Source of the DNA: Bacteroidales bacterium MB20-C3-3
GTDB taxonomy: Bacteria > Bacteroidota > Bacteroidia > Bacteroidales > UBA932
Direction: 5' to 3'
NCBI GenBank assembly: GCA_035609245.1
Contig: CP141202.1
Span: forward strand, 1,674,001-1,738,000
DNA: 64,000 nucleotides
This document shows, in pieces, positions 41,952 through 50,923 of the stretch. A program made the translations under genes and the position numbers. How positions within the stretch are numbered: the stretch's first letter is position 1; each line of letters starts with the position of its first letter. Under the pieces are notes generated by a model. That model was given only the letters and a program-made list of their open reading frames with translations. It did no database searches and was not told where the DNA came from.

Positions 41952-42770
41952 ATGGGACAAAAAACAAATCCTATATCAAACCGACTTGGTATTATCCGTG
42001 GCTGGGACTCTAACTGGTACGGTGGAACTGACTACGCAGGTAAAATTCTGGAAGATGCTAAGATACGCGAGTATCTTAACGCTCGTCTTGCTAAAGCTTC
42101 ACTATCAAGAATAGTTATTGAGAGAACTCTTAAGCTAATTACTGTTACTATTCATACTGCCCGTCCCGGTATTATTATCGGAAAAGGTGGACAGGAGGTT
42201 GACAAGCTAAAAGAGGAGCTAAAGAAGATCTCCAATAAGGAGGTTCAGATAAATATTTACGAAGTAAAGAGACCTGAACTGGATGCAAATATAGTAGCAA
42301 ATAATATTGCACGCCAGGTTGAGGGTCGTGTCTCATATCGCCGTGCTATTAAGATGGCAATGGCTTCAACAATGAGGATGGGCGCAGAGGGCATCAAAGT
42401 CCTTATCAGTGGCCGTCTTGGTGGAGCTGAAATGGCAAGAAGAGAGCTATACAAAGAGGGAAGAACTCCACTTCATACTTTCCGTGCAGATATAGACTAT
42501 GCTCATGCAGAGGCACATACCAAGGTAGGTGTTCTGGGAGTAAAAGTTTGGATATGTAATGGTGAAGTATACGGAAAGAGAGATCTTTCTCCTAATGTTG
42601 GAATGGCAGCTAATGCTGCATCATCTCAAGGTGGTGGTCACCAAGGTGGCAGAGGCGGTGATCGTCGCGGTGGCGGAGATCGCAGAGGTGGCAGAGGTGG
42701 TGACAGAAGCAGAGGCAGATCAAATAACTCTCGCGGACAGCGTCCACAAAGAGACTCCAATGAGGGTTAG
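41952..42770 (+). CDS. rpsC: 30S ribosomal protein S3 with long RGG-rich tail
   Basis: The 272-residue protein has the KH domain ([20 protein letters not shown]) and the C-terminal S3 domain ([40 protein letters not shown]). After about residue 217 a tail of some 55 residues follows, rich in RGG and DRRGG units and ending RPQRDSNEG, so the protein is longer than the E. coli form (233). It begins one base after rplV. rplP, rpmC and rpsQ, which normally follow, are absent and a terminator closes the unit. Confidence 0.97.
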   Translation: MGQKTNPISNRLGIIRGWDSNWYGGTDYAGKILEDAKIREYLNARLAKASLSRIVIERTLKLITVTIHTARPGIIIGKGGQEVDKLKEELKKISNKEVQINIYEVKRPELDANIVANNIARQVEGRVSYRRAIKMAMASTMRMGAEGIKVLISGRLGGAEMARRELYKEGRTPLHTFRADIDYAHAEAHTKVGVLGVKVWICNGEVYGKRDLSPNVGMAANAASSQGGGHQGGRGGDRRGGGDRRGGRGGDRSRGRSNNSRGQRPQRDSNEG

Positions 42771-42797
42771 TATTTCTGATAGTTAACAAACAATTTT

Positions 42798-42836
42798 AAA
42801 ATTGAGTAATGATTGTTCATTACTCAATTTTTTTTG
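42798..42836 (+). terminator. Terminator after rpsC
   Basis: A 14-bp perfect stem (AAATTGAGTAATGA with TCATTACTCAATTT, loop TTGT) is followed by a T-run. It ends the ribosomal protein operon at rpsC. Confidence 0.95.
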
Positions 42837-42862
42837 GTGCTATTAATTACACTACTTTTTTG

Positions 42863-42870
42863 TACTTTTG
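42863..42870 (+). promoter_or_regulatory. -7 box of the serine hydrolase gene
   Basis: TACTTTTG matches the consensus, 24 bases before the ATG at 42895. No -33 box at the usual distance. Confidence 0.5.
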
Positions 42871-42894
42871 CTTAATATATAACCCCAGCACTCT

Positions 42895-44091
42895 ATGAAA
42901 AATTTACCTCTAATCTTCGTTTTATCCCTTTTTGCAATTACAGCATATGCACAGCCTCTGAAAAGAGTTACCCCTTCTGAGGCGGGTATGGATCCGATAA
43001 GGTTGTCACAAGTCGACAGAATAATTGAAGAGTCAATTAATAATGGTGAAATACCCGGTGCAGTTCTGGCTGTAGTAAGAAATGGGAAGATGGCCTATCT
43101 AAAAGCGTATGGTAATAAATCTGTTTATCCTGTTCAGGAGAAGATGACTGTGAATACTATTTTTGATTTGGCGTCAGTGAGTAAGCCTGTAGGTACAGCT
43201 ATAGCTTTTATGCAGCTTGTAGAACAAGGCCGGGTAAGATTAACTGACAATGTTTCAATGTTTATACCTGGTTTCAAGCCATGGACAGATACCATAACCG
43301 GAAGAAAAATTGAGATAAGGGTAGTGGATCTGCTTACACACACCTCCGGACTTCCTCCTTACGCTCCGGTAGCCACTATTGTTGAGCAAAGCGGAGCCCC
43401 AAATCCAACAGCATTGATGAGCTGGATTTCAAACTGTAAAAGAGACTTTAAGCCTACTTCTGATTTTCAGTACAGCTGCCTGAACTTTGTAACGCTTCAG
43501 AATATTCTTCAGAATATTACAGGAATGAAGTTGATGGATTACTCTAAGAAGAATGTTTTTGATGTGCTTGGTATGAAGAATACTACTTATAATCCATCAG
43601 GCGAGCTTCTTAAACTGGTTGCTCCAACAGAAAAACAAAAAGACGGGTCAGTTCTTTTAGGAAGGGTACATGATCCTATCGCAAATATTCTTAACGATGG
43701 AAACTCAGGAAACGCAGGAGTTTTCTCAAATGCAGAGGATCTCGCAATTCTGGCAGCAGCGCTTATGAATGGTGGAGAGTATAACGGAAAGAGAGTATTA
43801 GGTAAGCTAACATTAGAGACTATGACAAGAGTGCCGGCTCAGGTAATTAGTGAAGGGCGATCCCTGGGCTGGGATAATTACTCCTCATATGCATCAAATA
43901 ACGGAAATCTGTTCCATCCTGAAAGAACATTCGGCCATACAGGATATACAGGCACTTCATTCATTGTAGACCCTGTTTCAAAAACAGCTGTAATACTTCT
44001 TGCACACAGAGTACACCCGGTTGATAAAGGGAGTGTTGTAAGACTCAGGGCGCTTGTTGCAAATGCAGTGGCCGGTTCAGTTATTAAATAA
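42895..44091 (+). CDS. Secreted beta-lactamase-family serine hydrolase
   Basis: The 398-residue protein has a signal peptide (ending AYAQ) and the class C / EstB-like fold. The SxxK nucleophile motif is ASVSK (about 94-98); the Tyr motif is YSCLN (about 197), where other members have YxN; HTGYTG near the end replaces KTG. Members are esterases, peptidases or penicillin-binding-like enzymes; substrate is unknown. The gene starts a new transcription unit after the ribosomal terminator, and the GNAT gene starts eight bases after its stop. Confidence 0.9.
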   Translation: MKNLPLIFVLSLFAITAYAQPLKRVTPSEAGMDPIRLSQVDRIIEESINNGEIPGAVLAVVRNGKMAYLKAYGNKSVYPVQEKMTVNTIFDLASVSKPVGTAIAFMQLVEQGRVRLTDNVSMFIPGFKPWTDTITGRKIEIRVVDLLTHTSGLPPYAPVATIVEQSGAPNPTALMSWISNCKRDFKPTSDFQYSCLNFVTLQNILQNITGMKLMDYSKKNVFDVLGMKNTTYNPSGELLKLVAPTEKQKDGSVLLGRVHDPIANILNDGNSGNAGVFSNAEDLAILAAALMNGGEYNGKRVLGKLTLETMTRVPAQVISEGRSLGWDNYSSYASNNGNLFHPERTFGHTGYTGTSFIVDPVSKTAVILLAHRVHPVDKGSVVRLRALVANAVAGSVIK

Positions 44092-44099
44092 TATTACTG

Positions 44100-45278
44100 A
44101 TGAGCGTAATAATAAGGGAGGTAAAAAGCCGGGTGGAATTAAAGGCATTTATCTCCTTTCCTGAAAAGCTTTATAAGAATTGTCCATACTGGGTAAATGC
44201 ATTGTGGAGCGATGAGTACAAGACTCTTTTAAAGTCAGAAAATCCCGCTTTTGAATATTGTGAAGCATGGTATTTTATTGCAGAGAGAGATGGAAAAGTT
44301 ATAGGAAGAGTTGCTGCAATAATTAATCATAATGCAAATCGTGACTGGCAAACAAAAAATATGAGATTTGGCTGGCTTGATTTCATTGATGATATTGATG
44401 TTTCAGGGGCCTTGCTTGGGAAGGTTGAGGAGTTAGCATATGAGAAGGGAATGACAGCTGTTAATGGTCCCTTTGGTTTTACCGATATGGACAGAGAGGG
44501 AATGCTTACCGAGGGTTTTGAAAATATGGGGGCATTTACAACTCTCTACAACTACTCTTATTATCCGGACCATTTGGAGAAGCTCGGCTTTATTAAGGAT
44601 GCCGAGTGGGTTCAGCGCGAATTTGATGTTCCTGAGGATGTCCCTGAAAAACTGAAACAGTATTCAAGGATAGTCAAACAGAAATACAGAGTCTCAATTC
44701 TTGAAGTGAAATCGAAGAAGGAGTTAAGGTCCTATGCACTTGACCTTTTCAATGCACTTAATAAAGCATTTGTCCCTTTATACGGATTTACCCCAATTTC
44801 CCAGAAACAAATTGAGTGGTATGTAGATCAGTTTCTCCCTCTGATAAATATGGACCTTGTCTGCCTTGTCGTTAATGAAGAGGATAAAGTAGTCGCATTT
44901 GCTGTCACAATGCCTAGCCTCTCAAGGGCTATGAGAGAGTCAAAGGGGAGGATGTTCCCATTTGGATTTTTTAAACTGCTTAAAGCTCTTAAAAGCTTTG
45001 AACTAGTAGATCTTTATATGATTGGAATAATTCCTGAGTATCAAAACAAAGGTATTAATGCTGTTATATTTGATTATTTAAACTCAAACTTTATCAGACT
45101 GGGTGTAAAGAGGGTTATTGCAAATCCTCAACTGGAGACAAACAAAGCTGTTCAGAGCATTTTTGATTACTATCCCGGAAAAGTGTACTCAAAAAGGCGT
45201 TGCTATATTAAATCATTGAGAGAGTCTGTTAAAGAAGAAAATCTGCAATTGCAACAGCCGCCGCCGCTTCAACTATAA
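44100..45278 (+). CDS. GNAT-superfamily acetyltransferase-like protein
   Basis: The 392-residue protein appears to hold two GNAT-like halves. The first has WYFIAERDGKVIGRVAAI (about 57-74) and GPFGFTDMDREGMLTEGF; the second has MIGIIPEYQNKGINAVIFDYL (acetyl-CoA-binding turn QNKGIN, about 307-327) and NPQLETNKAVQSIFDYY. The substrate is unknown. The last 16 codons overlap the convergent aroC by 50 bases, and the low-complexity ending QLQQPPPLQL is the antisense reading of the alanine-rich AroC C-terminus. Confidence 0.78.
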   Translation: MSVIIREVKSRVELKAFISFPEKLYKNCPYWVNALWSDEYKTLLKSENPAFEYCEAWYFIAERDGKVIGRVAAIINHNANRDWQTKNMRFGWLDFIDDIDVSGALLGKVEELAYEKGMTAVNGPFGFTDMDREGMLTEGFENMGAFTTLYNYSYYPDHLEKLGFIKDAEWVQREFDVPEDVPEKLKQYSRIVKQKYRVSILEVKSKKELRSYALDLFNALNKAFVPLYGFTPISQKQIEWYVDQFLPLINMDLVCLVVNEEDKVVAFAVTMPSLSRAMRESKGRMFPFGFFKLLKALKSFELVDLYMIGIIPEYQNKGINAVIFDYLNSNFIRLGVKRVIANPQLETNKAVQSIFDYYPGKVYSKRRCYIKSLRESVKEENLQLQQPPPLQL

Positions 45279-46191
45279 CGGGAACCCTAAGTGCAAAACA
45301 GGTATCATGCCTTCCGGTTACGATAAGCTCCTCAACTTTGCCGGAATCAAAATTAAATGTGTTCTGTGGAATACTAATACTTGATGTAGGCTTGACTGCA
45401 ACTCTGAAAACGATATCATTCCCGTTTGTAATACCTCCGTTAATTCCACCAGCACCATTTTTAAATGTTTTTCCGGAGGGATCAATGATTGGATCATTAT
45501 GTTCTGATCCTAGCATTCTGGATGCTGCAAATCCATCGCCAAATTCAATCCCCCTGATTCCCGGGATTGCAAAAATCAGATGTGAAATAACGGATTCAAC
45601 GGAGTCAAAAAATGGGTTACCTATTCCCGCAGGAAGGTCAGATATTATACACTCAATAACACCTCCAAGTGAGTCCCCTTTATTAGCTGCCCTCTCTAAA
45701 GCATCATTCCACGGATTCTCCCCTCCAATTTCAAGAATAGATGATAGTACAGATACCGGTTCAATTATTCTTTTGGCAATTACACCTGCTGCTACGATCC
45801 CTATTGTAACTCTCCCTGAGTGATGTCCTCCTCCTCTTAAGTCTGCGTGCTCTCCAAACCTCTCCCGTGAACTGAAGTCTGCGTGACCCGGCCTGGGGTG
45901 GTTTCTGAACTTTTCATAATCAGATGGTCTAGTGTTTTCATTAGAGAAAAGCAGACAAAGTGGAGAGCCAGTTGTGAAGCCGTTATGCAAACCACTAATA
46001 ATATTAATTTGATCTGCCTCTATTCTGGATGTTGTTCCTGATGCACCAGGTCTTCTTCTTGACAAGTCTGCAATAAAATCATTTGCTGACAGTGGTATCC
46101 CGGAAGGAATGCCATCAACTACAATACCAAGTCCGGCTCCGTGTGATTCTCCGAATATTGATACTCTGAATCTGTTGCCAAATCTGTTCAT
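45229..46191 (-). CDS. aroC: Chorismate synthase
   Basis: The 320-residue enzyme (start MNRFGNRFRVSIFGESHG at 46191) turns EPSP into chorismate with reduced FMN. Signatures: GESHGAGLGIVVDGIPSG, RRRPGASGTTSRIEADQ, HPRPGHADFSSRERFGEHADLRGGG in parts, SGRVTIGIVAAG and NGGITNGNDIVFRVAVKPTSS. A longer frame opens at 46236, but the family start fits 46191, which overlaps the aroD-aroA stop by four bases. It is somewhat shorter than many bacterial enzymes. Confidence 0.95.
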   Translation of the reverse strand: MNRFGNRFRVSIFGESHGAGLGIVVDGIPSGIPLSANDFIADLSRRRPGASGTTSRIEADQINIISGLHNGFTTGSPLCLLFSNENTRPSDYEKFRNHPRPGHADFSSRERFGEHADLRGGGHHSGRVTIGIVAAGVIAKRIIEPVSVLSSILEIGGENPWNDALERAANKGDSLGGVIECIISDLPAGIGNPFFDSVESVISHLIFAIPGIRGIEFGDGFAASRMLGSEHNDPIIDPSGKTFKNGAGGINGGITNGNDIVFRVAVKPTSSISIPQNTFNFDSGKVEELIVTGRHDTCFALRVPVIVEAAAAVAIADFLL

Positions 46192-48206
46192 TTTACAAAA
46201 TTGCTTATAAAGCCCGGGTAGGATTTTGAAATACACTCCATGTTATCAAGATAAAGAGGTTCATCTATGTTAAGTGAGGCAATACAAAGAGCCATTGCTA
46301 TTCTGTGATCACCATGTGTATTGCAGTACCCTCCATGGAGTTTACCCCCTTTAATTATCATATAATCTCCCTGGATATCTATGTCTGCACCAAGTTTAAC
46401 AAACTCAGAAAAGAGTGTCTCTGCCCTGTTGCTCTCTTTGTTGTATAATCTGCTTACCCCCTTTATCCGGCTCTCACCATCACAATTAAGGGCGAGTACA
46501 ACAAGAGGCGGAAAGAGATCCGGAGAGTCTGTTGCATCGTATTCAAATGATTTCAACGGCAACTTACTCTCTTTAATCTCAATTTTTCCTGAACAACAAT
46601 CCTCATCATCCGGATTGTCCCGGAAAACGCAAGGGACATCACCACACATTATCAAGTATTTTGGCCCCTCATGAACTTCCAGTTCCACTCCTGTGGCCTT
46701 AAGTACATCAAGGATTTTCTCATCGGCTTGAAGAGAATTTATCTCAAGATTCTTTATAGTTACAGGTTTTGAAATAACTGACCCAACCATTAAAAGAGCG
46801 GCAGAACTCCAGTCTCCCTGTATCTGATAGAATATTTTCTTCCTGTATCTCTGTCTTCCCGGGATTACAAACTGTGTGTAGTTATTGTTTGTTACCTTTA
46901 AATTAAAATCACGCAGGGTTTTTAAAGTAAGGTCAATATATGGTTTGCTGGTTGGACTCTCAAGTTCTATTTTGCTTGAATCAACACAGAGCGGTAAAGC
47001 CATTAACAGACCGGAAACTAATTGAGATCCTCCCTTGCCGGAGATCTGAATGGTGCCCCCTTTTAACGAGCCGTTAATTCTTCCCGGTAAGTACCCGTTT
47101 GCTGTTTCAAAAGAGATTCCAACTTTTTCAAGAATCTCGTCCACACCTGTGTACTCTCTTTTTAACAGGGTCCCCTTTCCGGTAATTGTAATTTTCCTGT
47201 TCACTGAGAGGTGTCCTGATATTGGAATCATAAGCTTTGAGAGAAGACCGGATTCGCCTGCATTAAATGTAAGTGGCGATTTTGACTTTGTAAAATTGAG
47301 ACTTATGGCATTGGAACCTGGACTTTTTATCGTGAGGTGCCCTCTCTTACTTTTATATTTGACCTGAACACCAAACTTCTTCGCCAGTTCTAATGCAGCG
47401 TCAGTGTCGTTACATGGGGTGTAACCATAAAGATTAGAGATCCCCTTAGCCATACTTGCCGCAATGATTGCTCTCTGAGCGTGACTTTTAGAAGATGGAG
47501 CCTTGATTGAACTTTGAATTGTTCTGTATTTTATTTTGTGAGAGTAGCTCTTTGGATTAACTGCCGCTTTGGCTTCGTCCGCCAGAGGCTGTCCGGGGGC
47601 AGTTGCAAGCTCTCCCTTTGGTGCTGCAAATGTAAATGGCGCGCCCAAATTTAGCGAAAGAAGCCGAGTGAATTTTCCGGCATTTCCCATACTGAAAGCG
47701 AGTAAACGCTGCTTCTCAAAATGTCTGTAAAGCCTCAGAGTTCTTACTCCCTCCTCTGTAATAATAGCTGTTGTTGCAATTTTTGCAATATCGGCACCAT
47801 ACTCAAAGCATCTTCCGGTAATCTCTAAAAGCCTTTCAAAAGGATCAGTATTTGAAAAGTTATGGTAAGAGAGTATTACCCCAAACCCATTTTCCCGGGC
47901 CAGAGTTACGATAGCTTCCCGATACTCTGCAGGGGCATCATACTCAATATCTACATATTTTACAATTTTGCTCTTTTTGACCGGACCATTTCCTTTAATA
48001 GCAGCTGTTAATTTATCAAAGCATACCTCTTTAGGTTGTTTCTCCAGCCTGCAAGTTGCAATTAAGCTTGACTCTTTTGAGAATAACTTGCTTATCTCAC
48101 TAACAGTTAATTCCATCAAATCAAGGCGAATTTCGGACATCTCGGCACGGGAAATTGCTTTGAGAAGAGCCTTGTAATTCAACTTTTGTAAACTAAGACA
48201 AATCAT
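46188..48206 (-). CDS. aroDA: Fused 3-dehydroquinate dehydratase / EPSP synthase
   Basis: The 672-residue protein joins two shikimate enzymes. Residues 1 to about 220 are type I dehydroquinase: EIRLDLMEL, catalytic His in VILSYHNFS and Schiff-base Lys in ADIAKIATTA. Residues from about 228 are EPSP synthase: IKAPSSKSHAQRAIIAASMA, FNAGESGLLSKLMIP, GDWSSAALLMVGS, DATDSPDLFPPLVVLAL and THGDHRIAMALCIASL. By eye alignment, the positions equal to E. coli T97, R100 and P101 read L, K and L. The gene overlaps aroB (14 bases) and aroC (4 bases). Steps 3 and 6 of the pathway are thus in one chain, while shikimate dehydrogenase and kinase are elsewhere. Confidence 0.93.
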   Translation of the reverse strand: MICLSLQKLNYKALLKAISRAEMSEIRLDLMELTVSEISKLFSKESSLIATCRLEKQPKEVCFDKLTAAIKGNGPVKKSKIVKYVDIEYDAPAEYREAIVTLARENGFGVILSYHNFSNTDPFERLLEITGRCFEYGADIAKIATTAIITEEGVRTLRLYRHFEKQRLLAFSMGNAGKFTRLLSLNLGAPFTFAAPKGELATAPGQPLADEAKAAVNPKSYSHKIKYRTIQSSIKAPSSKSHAQRAIIAASMAKGISNLYGYTPCNDTDAALELAKKFGVQVKYKSKRGHLTIKSPGSNAISLNFTKSKSPLTFNAGESGLLSKLMIPISGHLSVNRKITITGKGTLLKREYTGVDEILEKVGISFETANGYLPGRINGSLKGGTIQISGKGGSQLVSGLLMALPLCVDSSKIELESPTSKPYIDLTLKTLRDFNLKVTNNNYTQFVIPGRQRYRKKIFYQIQGDWSSAALLMVGSVISKPVTIKNLEINSLQADEKILDVLKATGVELEVHEGPKYLIMCGDVPCVFRDNPDDEDCCSGKIEIKESKLPLKSFEYDATDSPDLFPPLVVLALNCDGESRIKGVSRLYNKESNRAETLFSEFVKLGADIDIQGDYMIIKGGKLHGGYCNTHGDHRIAMALCIASLNIDEPLYLDNMECISKSYPGFISNFVK

Positions 48207-49215
48207 TTAACAATCCTTTTAATCGATCAATTGTAATAGGGTAAATAACAGCCTTTCCAATTCCTTCTAAAAGAATCAACTGGATAGCCTCACCATCTTT
48301 TTTCTTATCTTTTGTCATCACTTCAGCCAATTCTCTTGGGTGTACAGGGGGAATATAAGGAAGAGCTAAAGAGTCCAGGTCCCGGATTATTTTATCCTCT
48401 GCGGATTTTGACAGGAGTCTAAGTTTTGAAGATAGTTTTGCACATAATGCTATTCCTATACTTACCGCCTCTCCGTGTGATATCCCACATTGTTTTTCCA
48501 GCGCATGGCCAAAAGTGTGACCAAGATTGAGCAACTTTCTCTCTCCCTTTTCAAAAGGGTCCCTGGCTACAATCTCGCTTTTAATCTCTGTTACCCTTTT
48601 AATAAAAGGGAATAGTTCTGAAAATGCTGAAATCTTTTTTAGATAGGGGCTTCCTCCGCTTATTACATCCACAGCATCAAGATAACTGGCTTTATCAGCG
48701 ATAAGCAAAGTTTTAACCATTTCTGCCAGCCCCTCATTAATCTGTTTTTTTGGCAGAGTGTCAAGAAACTCACTGCAGAATATTGTAAAATCAGAGGGAT
48801 TAAATTGACCAAGTATATTCTTATAGCCTCTGACATTGATGGCACTCTTCCCGCCAATAGATGAGTCAACCTGGGCAAGCAGGGTAGTTGGGATTAATCC
48901 ATAATCCACCCCTCTGAAATATGTGGATGCGAGGAAGCCGCCGACATCACCCACAATTCCGCCACCTGCAACAAGAAGAAGGGTGCCTCTGTCAGCACCG
49001 GTATCCATTAGTTTGATAGTGAGTTCCTCAATGGTTTCAAAGCATTTTTTATCCTCGCTCGACTCCATTGTTATTATGGGGTATGGGAAAAGATTTTCAA
49101 AAATTCCCTTAAGTCTCTCGTCGGACAATATAACAATCCGTCTCTCCGCAGGGATAAACCCCGGGATTTCACCAATTTTCTTGCAGTAATAACGGAGTGT
49201 CTCCTTCATTTCCAT
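48193..49215 (-). CDS. aroB: 3-Dehydroquinate synthase
   Basis: The 340-residue NAD-dependent enzyme makes 3-dehydroquinate from DAHP. Motifs: VAGGGIVGDVGGFLASTYFRG, IPTTLLAQVDSSIGGKSAINV, NEGLAEMVKT and the zinc ligands in LNLGHTFGHALE and SHGEAVSIG. A TAGATTTG box (complement of 49221-49228) lies five bases before the ATG, so the mRNA may be leaderless or start at the second ATG (49209). Confidence 0.96.
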   Translation of the reverse strand: MEMKETLRYYCKKIGEIPGFIPAERRIVILSDERLKGIFENLFPYPIITMESSEDKKCFETIEELTIKLMDTGADRGTLLLVAGGGIVGDVGGFLASTYFRGVDYGLIPTTLLAQVDSSIGGKSAINVRGYKNILGQFNPSDFTIFCSEFLDTLPKKQINEGLAEMVKTLLIADKASYLDAVDVISGGSPYLKKISAFSELFPFIKRVTEIKSEIVARDPFEKGERKLLNLGHTFGHALEKQCGISHGEAVSIGIALCAKLSSKLRLLSKSAEDKIIRDLDSLALPYIPPVHPRELAEVMTKDKKKDGEAIQLILLEGIGKAVIYPITIDRLKGLLNDLS

Positions 49216-49220
49216 TTATA

Positions 49221-49228
49221 CAAATCTA
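49221..49228 (-). promoter_or_regulatory. -7 box of the aro operon
   Basis: TAGATTTG on the minus strand, five bases before the aroB start. This places the transcription start at or beside the start codon. Confidence 0.55.
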
Positions 49229-49330
49229 CATAATTTTTCCCTTAAAAGTTGTGAATTCTAAATATGGAAAATTCTTCAACAGTATTGCCAAATTCAACAT
49301 TGCTCACCAGTTGAGGTTTCCACTAATTTA

Positions 49331-49338
49331 TAGCTTTG
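49331..49338 (+). promoter_or_regulatory. -7 box of the yifB/comM-like gene
   Basis: TAGCTTTG matches the consensus. It overlaps a possible TTG start (49336) and so supports ATG 49348 as the true start with almost no leader. Confidence 0.6.
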
Positions 49339-49347
49339 AAAGCAAAA

Positions 49348-50865
49348 ATGCTAAGAAGGACTTTTTGTGCAACATGTCTTGGAGTGGATGCAATTACAGT
49401 TGTCGTTGAGGTTGATGTAACTGTAGGGATATCATTTCATCTTGTAGGTCTTCCGGACAGCGCTGTGAGGGAGAGCCAGCAGAGAATCGGGACAGCCCTC
49501 ACCTCTGTGGGTGCCAGAATTCCGGGTAAAAAAATTATAGTGAATATGGCTCCTGCTGATTTAAAAAAGGAGGGATCTTCGTTTGATCTTGCAATAGCCG
49601 TAGGTATCCTTGCAGCTACCGGGCAGTACTCTTTCTGCAATCTCAATGAATTTATGATATTGGGGGAGTTGGCCCTTGACGGGTCGCTGAGACCTGTATC
49701 AGGAGCCCTTCCAATTGCGGAGCATGCAAAAAAGGAGGGTTTTAAGGGGTGTATCTTCCCGGGCTCTTCAGCCGGTGAAGCAGCAGAGATTGATGGGATA
49801 GATGTTTTTGGAGCTGATAATCTTAATGAAGTCATTTCAATTCTTTATGGTGAGGGTATTATCTTGCCTGTAAAACATGGAGATAGGGTAGTACGCCACT
49901 CTCTCTCTGCAGATATTCCGGATTTCTCAGAGATAAAGGGGCAGGCGGGGGCAAAAAGGGCATTGGAGATAGCTGCTGCAGGGTCTCATAATATTTTGCT
50001 AAGCGGACCTCCGGGTGCGGGCAAAACCTTTATGGCTAAGGCTCTTGCAGGGATCTTGCCAAAAATGACCAGAGAGGAGTCTGTAGAGACAAGCAAAATT
50101 TATAGTGTAGCCGGGAAGGGTGCATTAAAGGATGGTCTTATAACAGAGAGGCCATTCAGGTCTCCGCACCACTCGGCCTCAATATATGCAATAATTGGAG
50201 GGGGATTTAACTCACGGCCCGGAGAGATCTCTCTGGCTCATAATGGTGTCCTCTATCTGGATGAGATAGCTGAGTACCCCAGGGGCGTGCTTGAGGTACT
50301 CAGGCAGCCGATGGAGGAGAGGTGTGTCTCTATTTCAAGACTTAAGTATAAGATAACCTATCCGGCAAATTTCATGCTTGTTGCCTCTATGAATCCCTGC
50401 CCGTGCGGCTATTACGGACAGCCGGGAGACAAATGCAGCTGTACCCGGTTTCAGATTGAGAGATATTCGGCAAAACTGTCTGGCCCTCTTCTGGACAGGA
50501 TTGATCTGTTGTGTGATGTAAATCCTGTCCCGGCAGAGCACCTGATCTCGGAGAGACTCTCTGAGGGTAGTCAGGCCATAAGAGAGAGAGTTGAGAGGGC
50601 AAGAGCAGTACAAAGCAAGAGATTTATGGGGAGAATATCTACCAACTCTCAGATGTCCGCCGGTGACCTCAGGCACTACTGCATGGTTGGCAGAAAAGAG
50701 GCCGATTTTCTATCGGGGGCAATTAGTAAGCTTGGACTTTCAGCAAGAGCCTACAGCAGAATTTTAAAAGTGGCAAGGACCATTGCAGATATGGAGAGCG
50801 CTCAAAATATCTCGGTTTGCCATATTGCGGAGGCGATTCAGTATAGGAGAGTTTCCAATTTTTAA
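49348..50865 (+). CDS. YifB/ComM-family AAA+ ATPase
   Basis: The product from ATG 49348 (505 residues) has the N-terminal ChlI domain (GLPDSAVRESQQRIGTALTS, NMAPADLKKEGSSFDLAIAVG), an Mg-chelatase AAA+ core with Walker A LSGPPGAGKTFMAKAL (about 215), FRSPHHSASIYAIIGGG, Walker B VLYLDEIAEYPRG and MNPCPCGYYG, and the C-terminal Mg_chelatase domain. ComM is a helicase that promotes branch migration during natural transformation; other members have no proven role. The start MLRRTFCATCLGVDA fits the family better than the earlier TTG. Confidence 0.92.
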   Translation: MLRRTFCATCLGVDAITVVVEVDVTVGISFHLVGLPDSAVRESQQRIGTALTSVGARIPGKKIIVNMAPADLKKEGSSFDLAIAVGILAATGQYSFCNLNEFMILGELALDGSLRPVSGALPIAEHAKKEGFKGCIFPGSSAGEAAEIDGIDVFGADNLNEVISILYGEGIILPVKHGDRVVRHSLSADIPDFSEIKGQAGAKRALEIAAAGSHNILLSGPPGAGKTFMAKALAGILPKMTREESVETSKIYSVAGKGALKDGLITERPFRSPHHSASIYAIIGGGFNSRPGEISLAHNGVLYLDEIAEYPRGVLEVLRQPMEERCVSISRLKYKITYPANFMLVASMNPCPCGYYGQPGDKCSCTRFQIERYSAKLSGPLLDRIDLLCDVNPVPAEHLISERLSEGSQAIRERVERARAVQSKRFMGRISTNSQMSAGDLRHYCMVGRKEADFLSGAISKLGLSARAYSRILKVARTIADMESAQNISVCHIAEAIQYRRVSNF

Positions 50866-50923
50866 TATCTTTGAGCACACTTTCTGAGGAGATTAATAAT
50901 CAGGAGAGAGATATAAGTACGCA

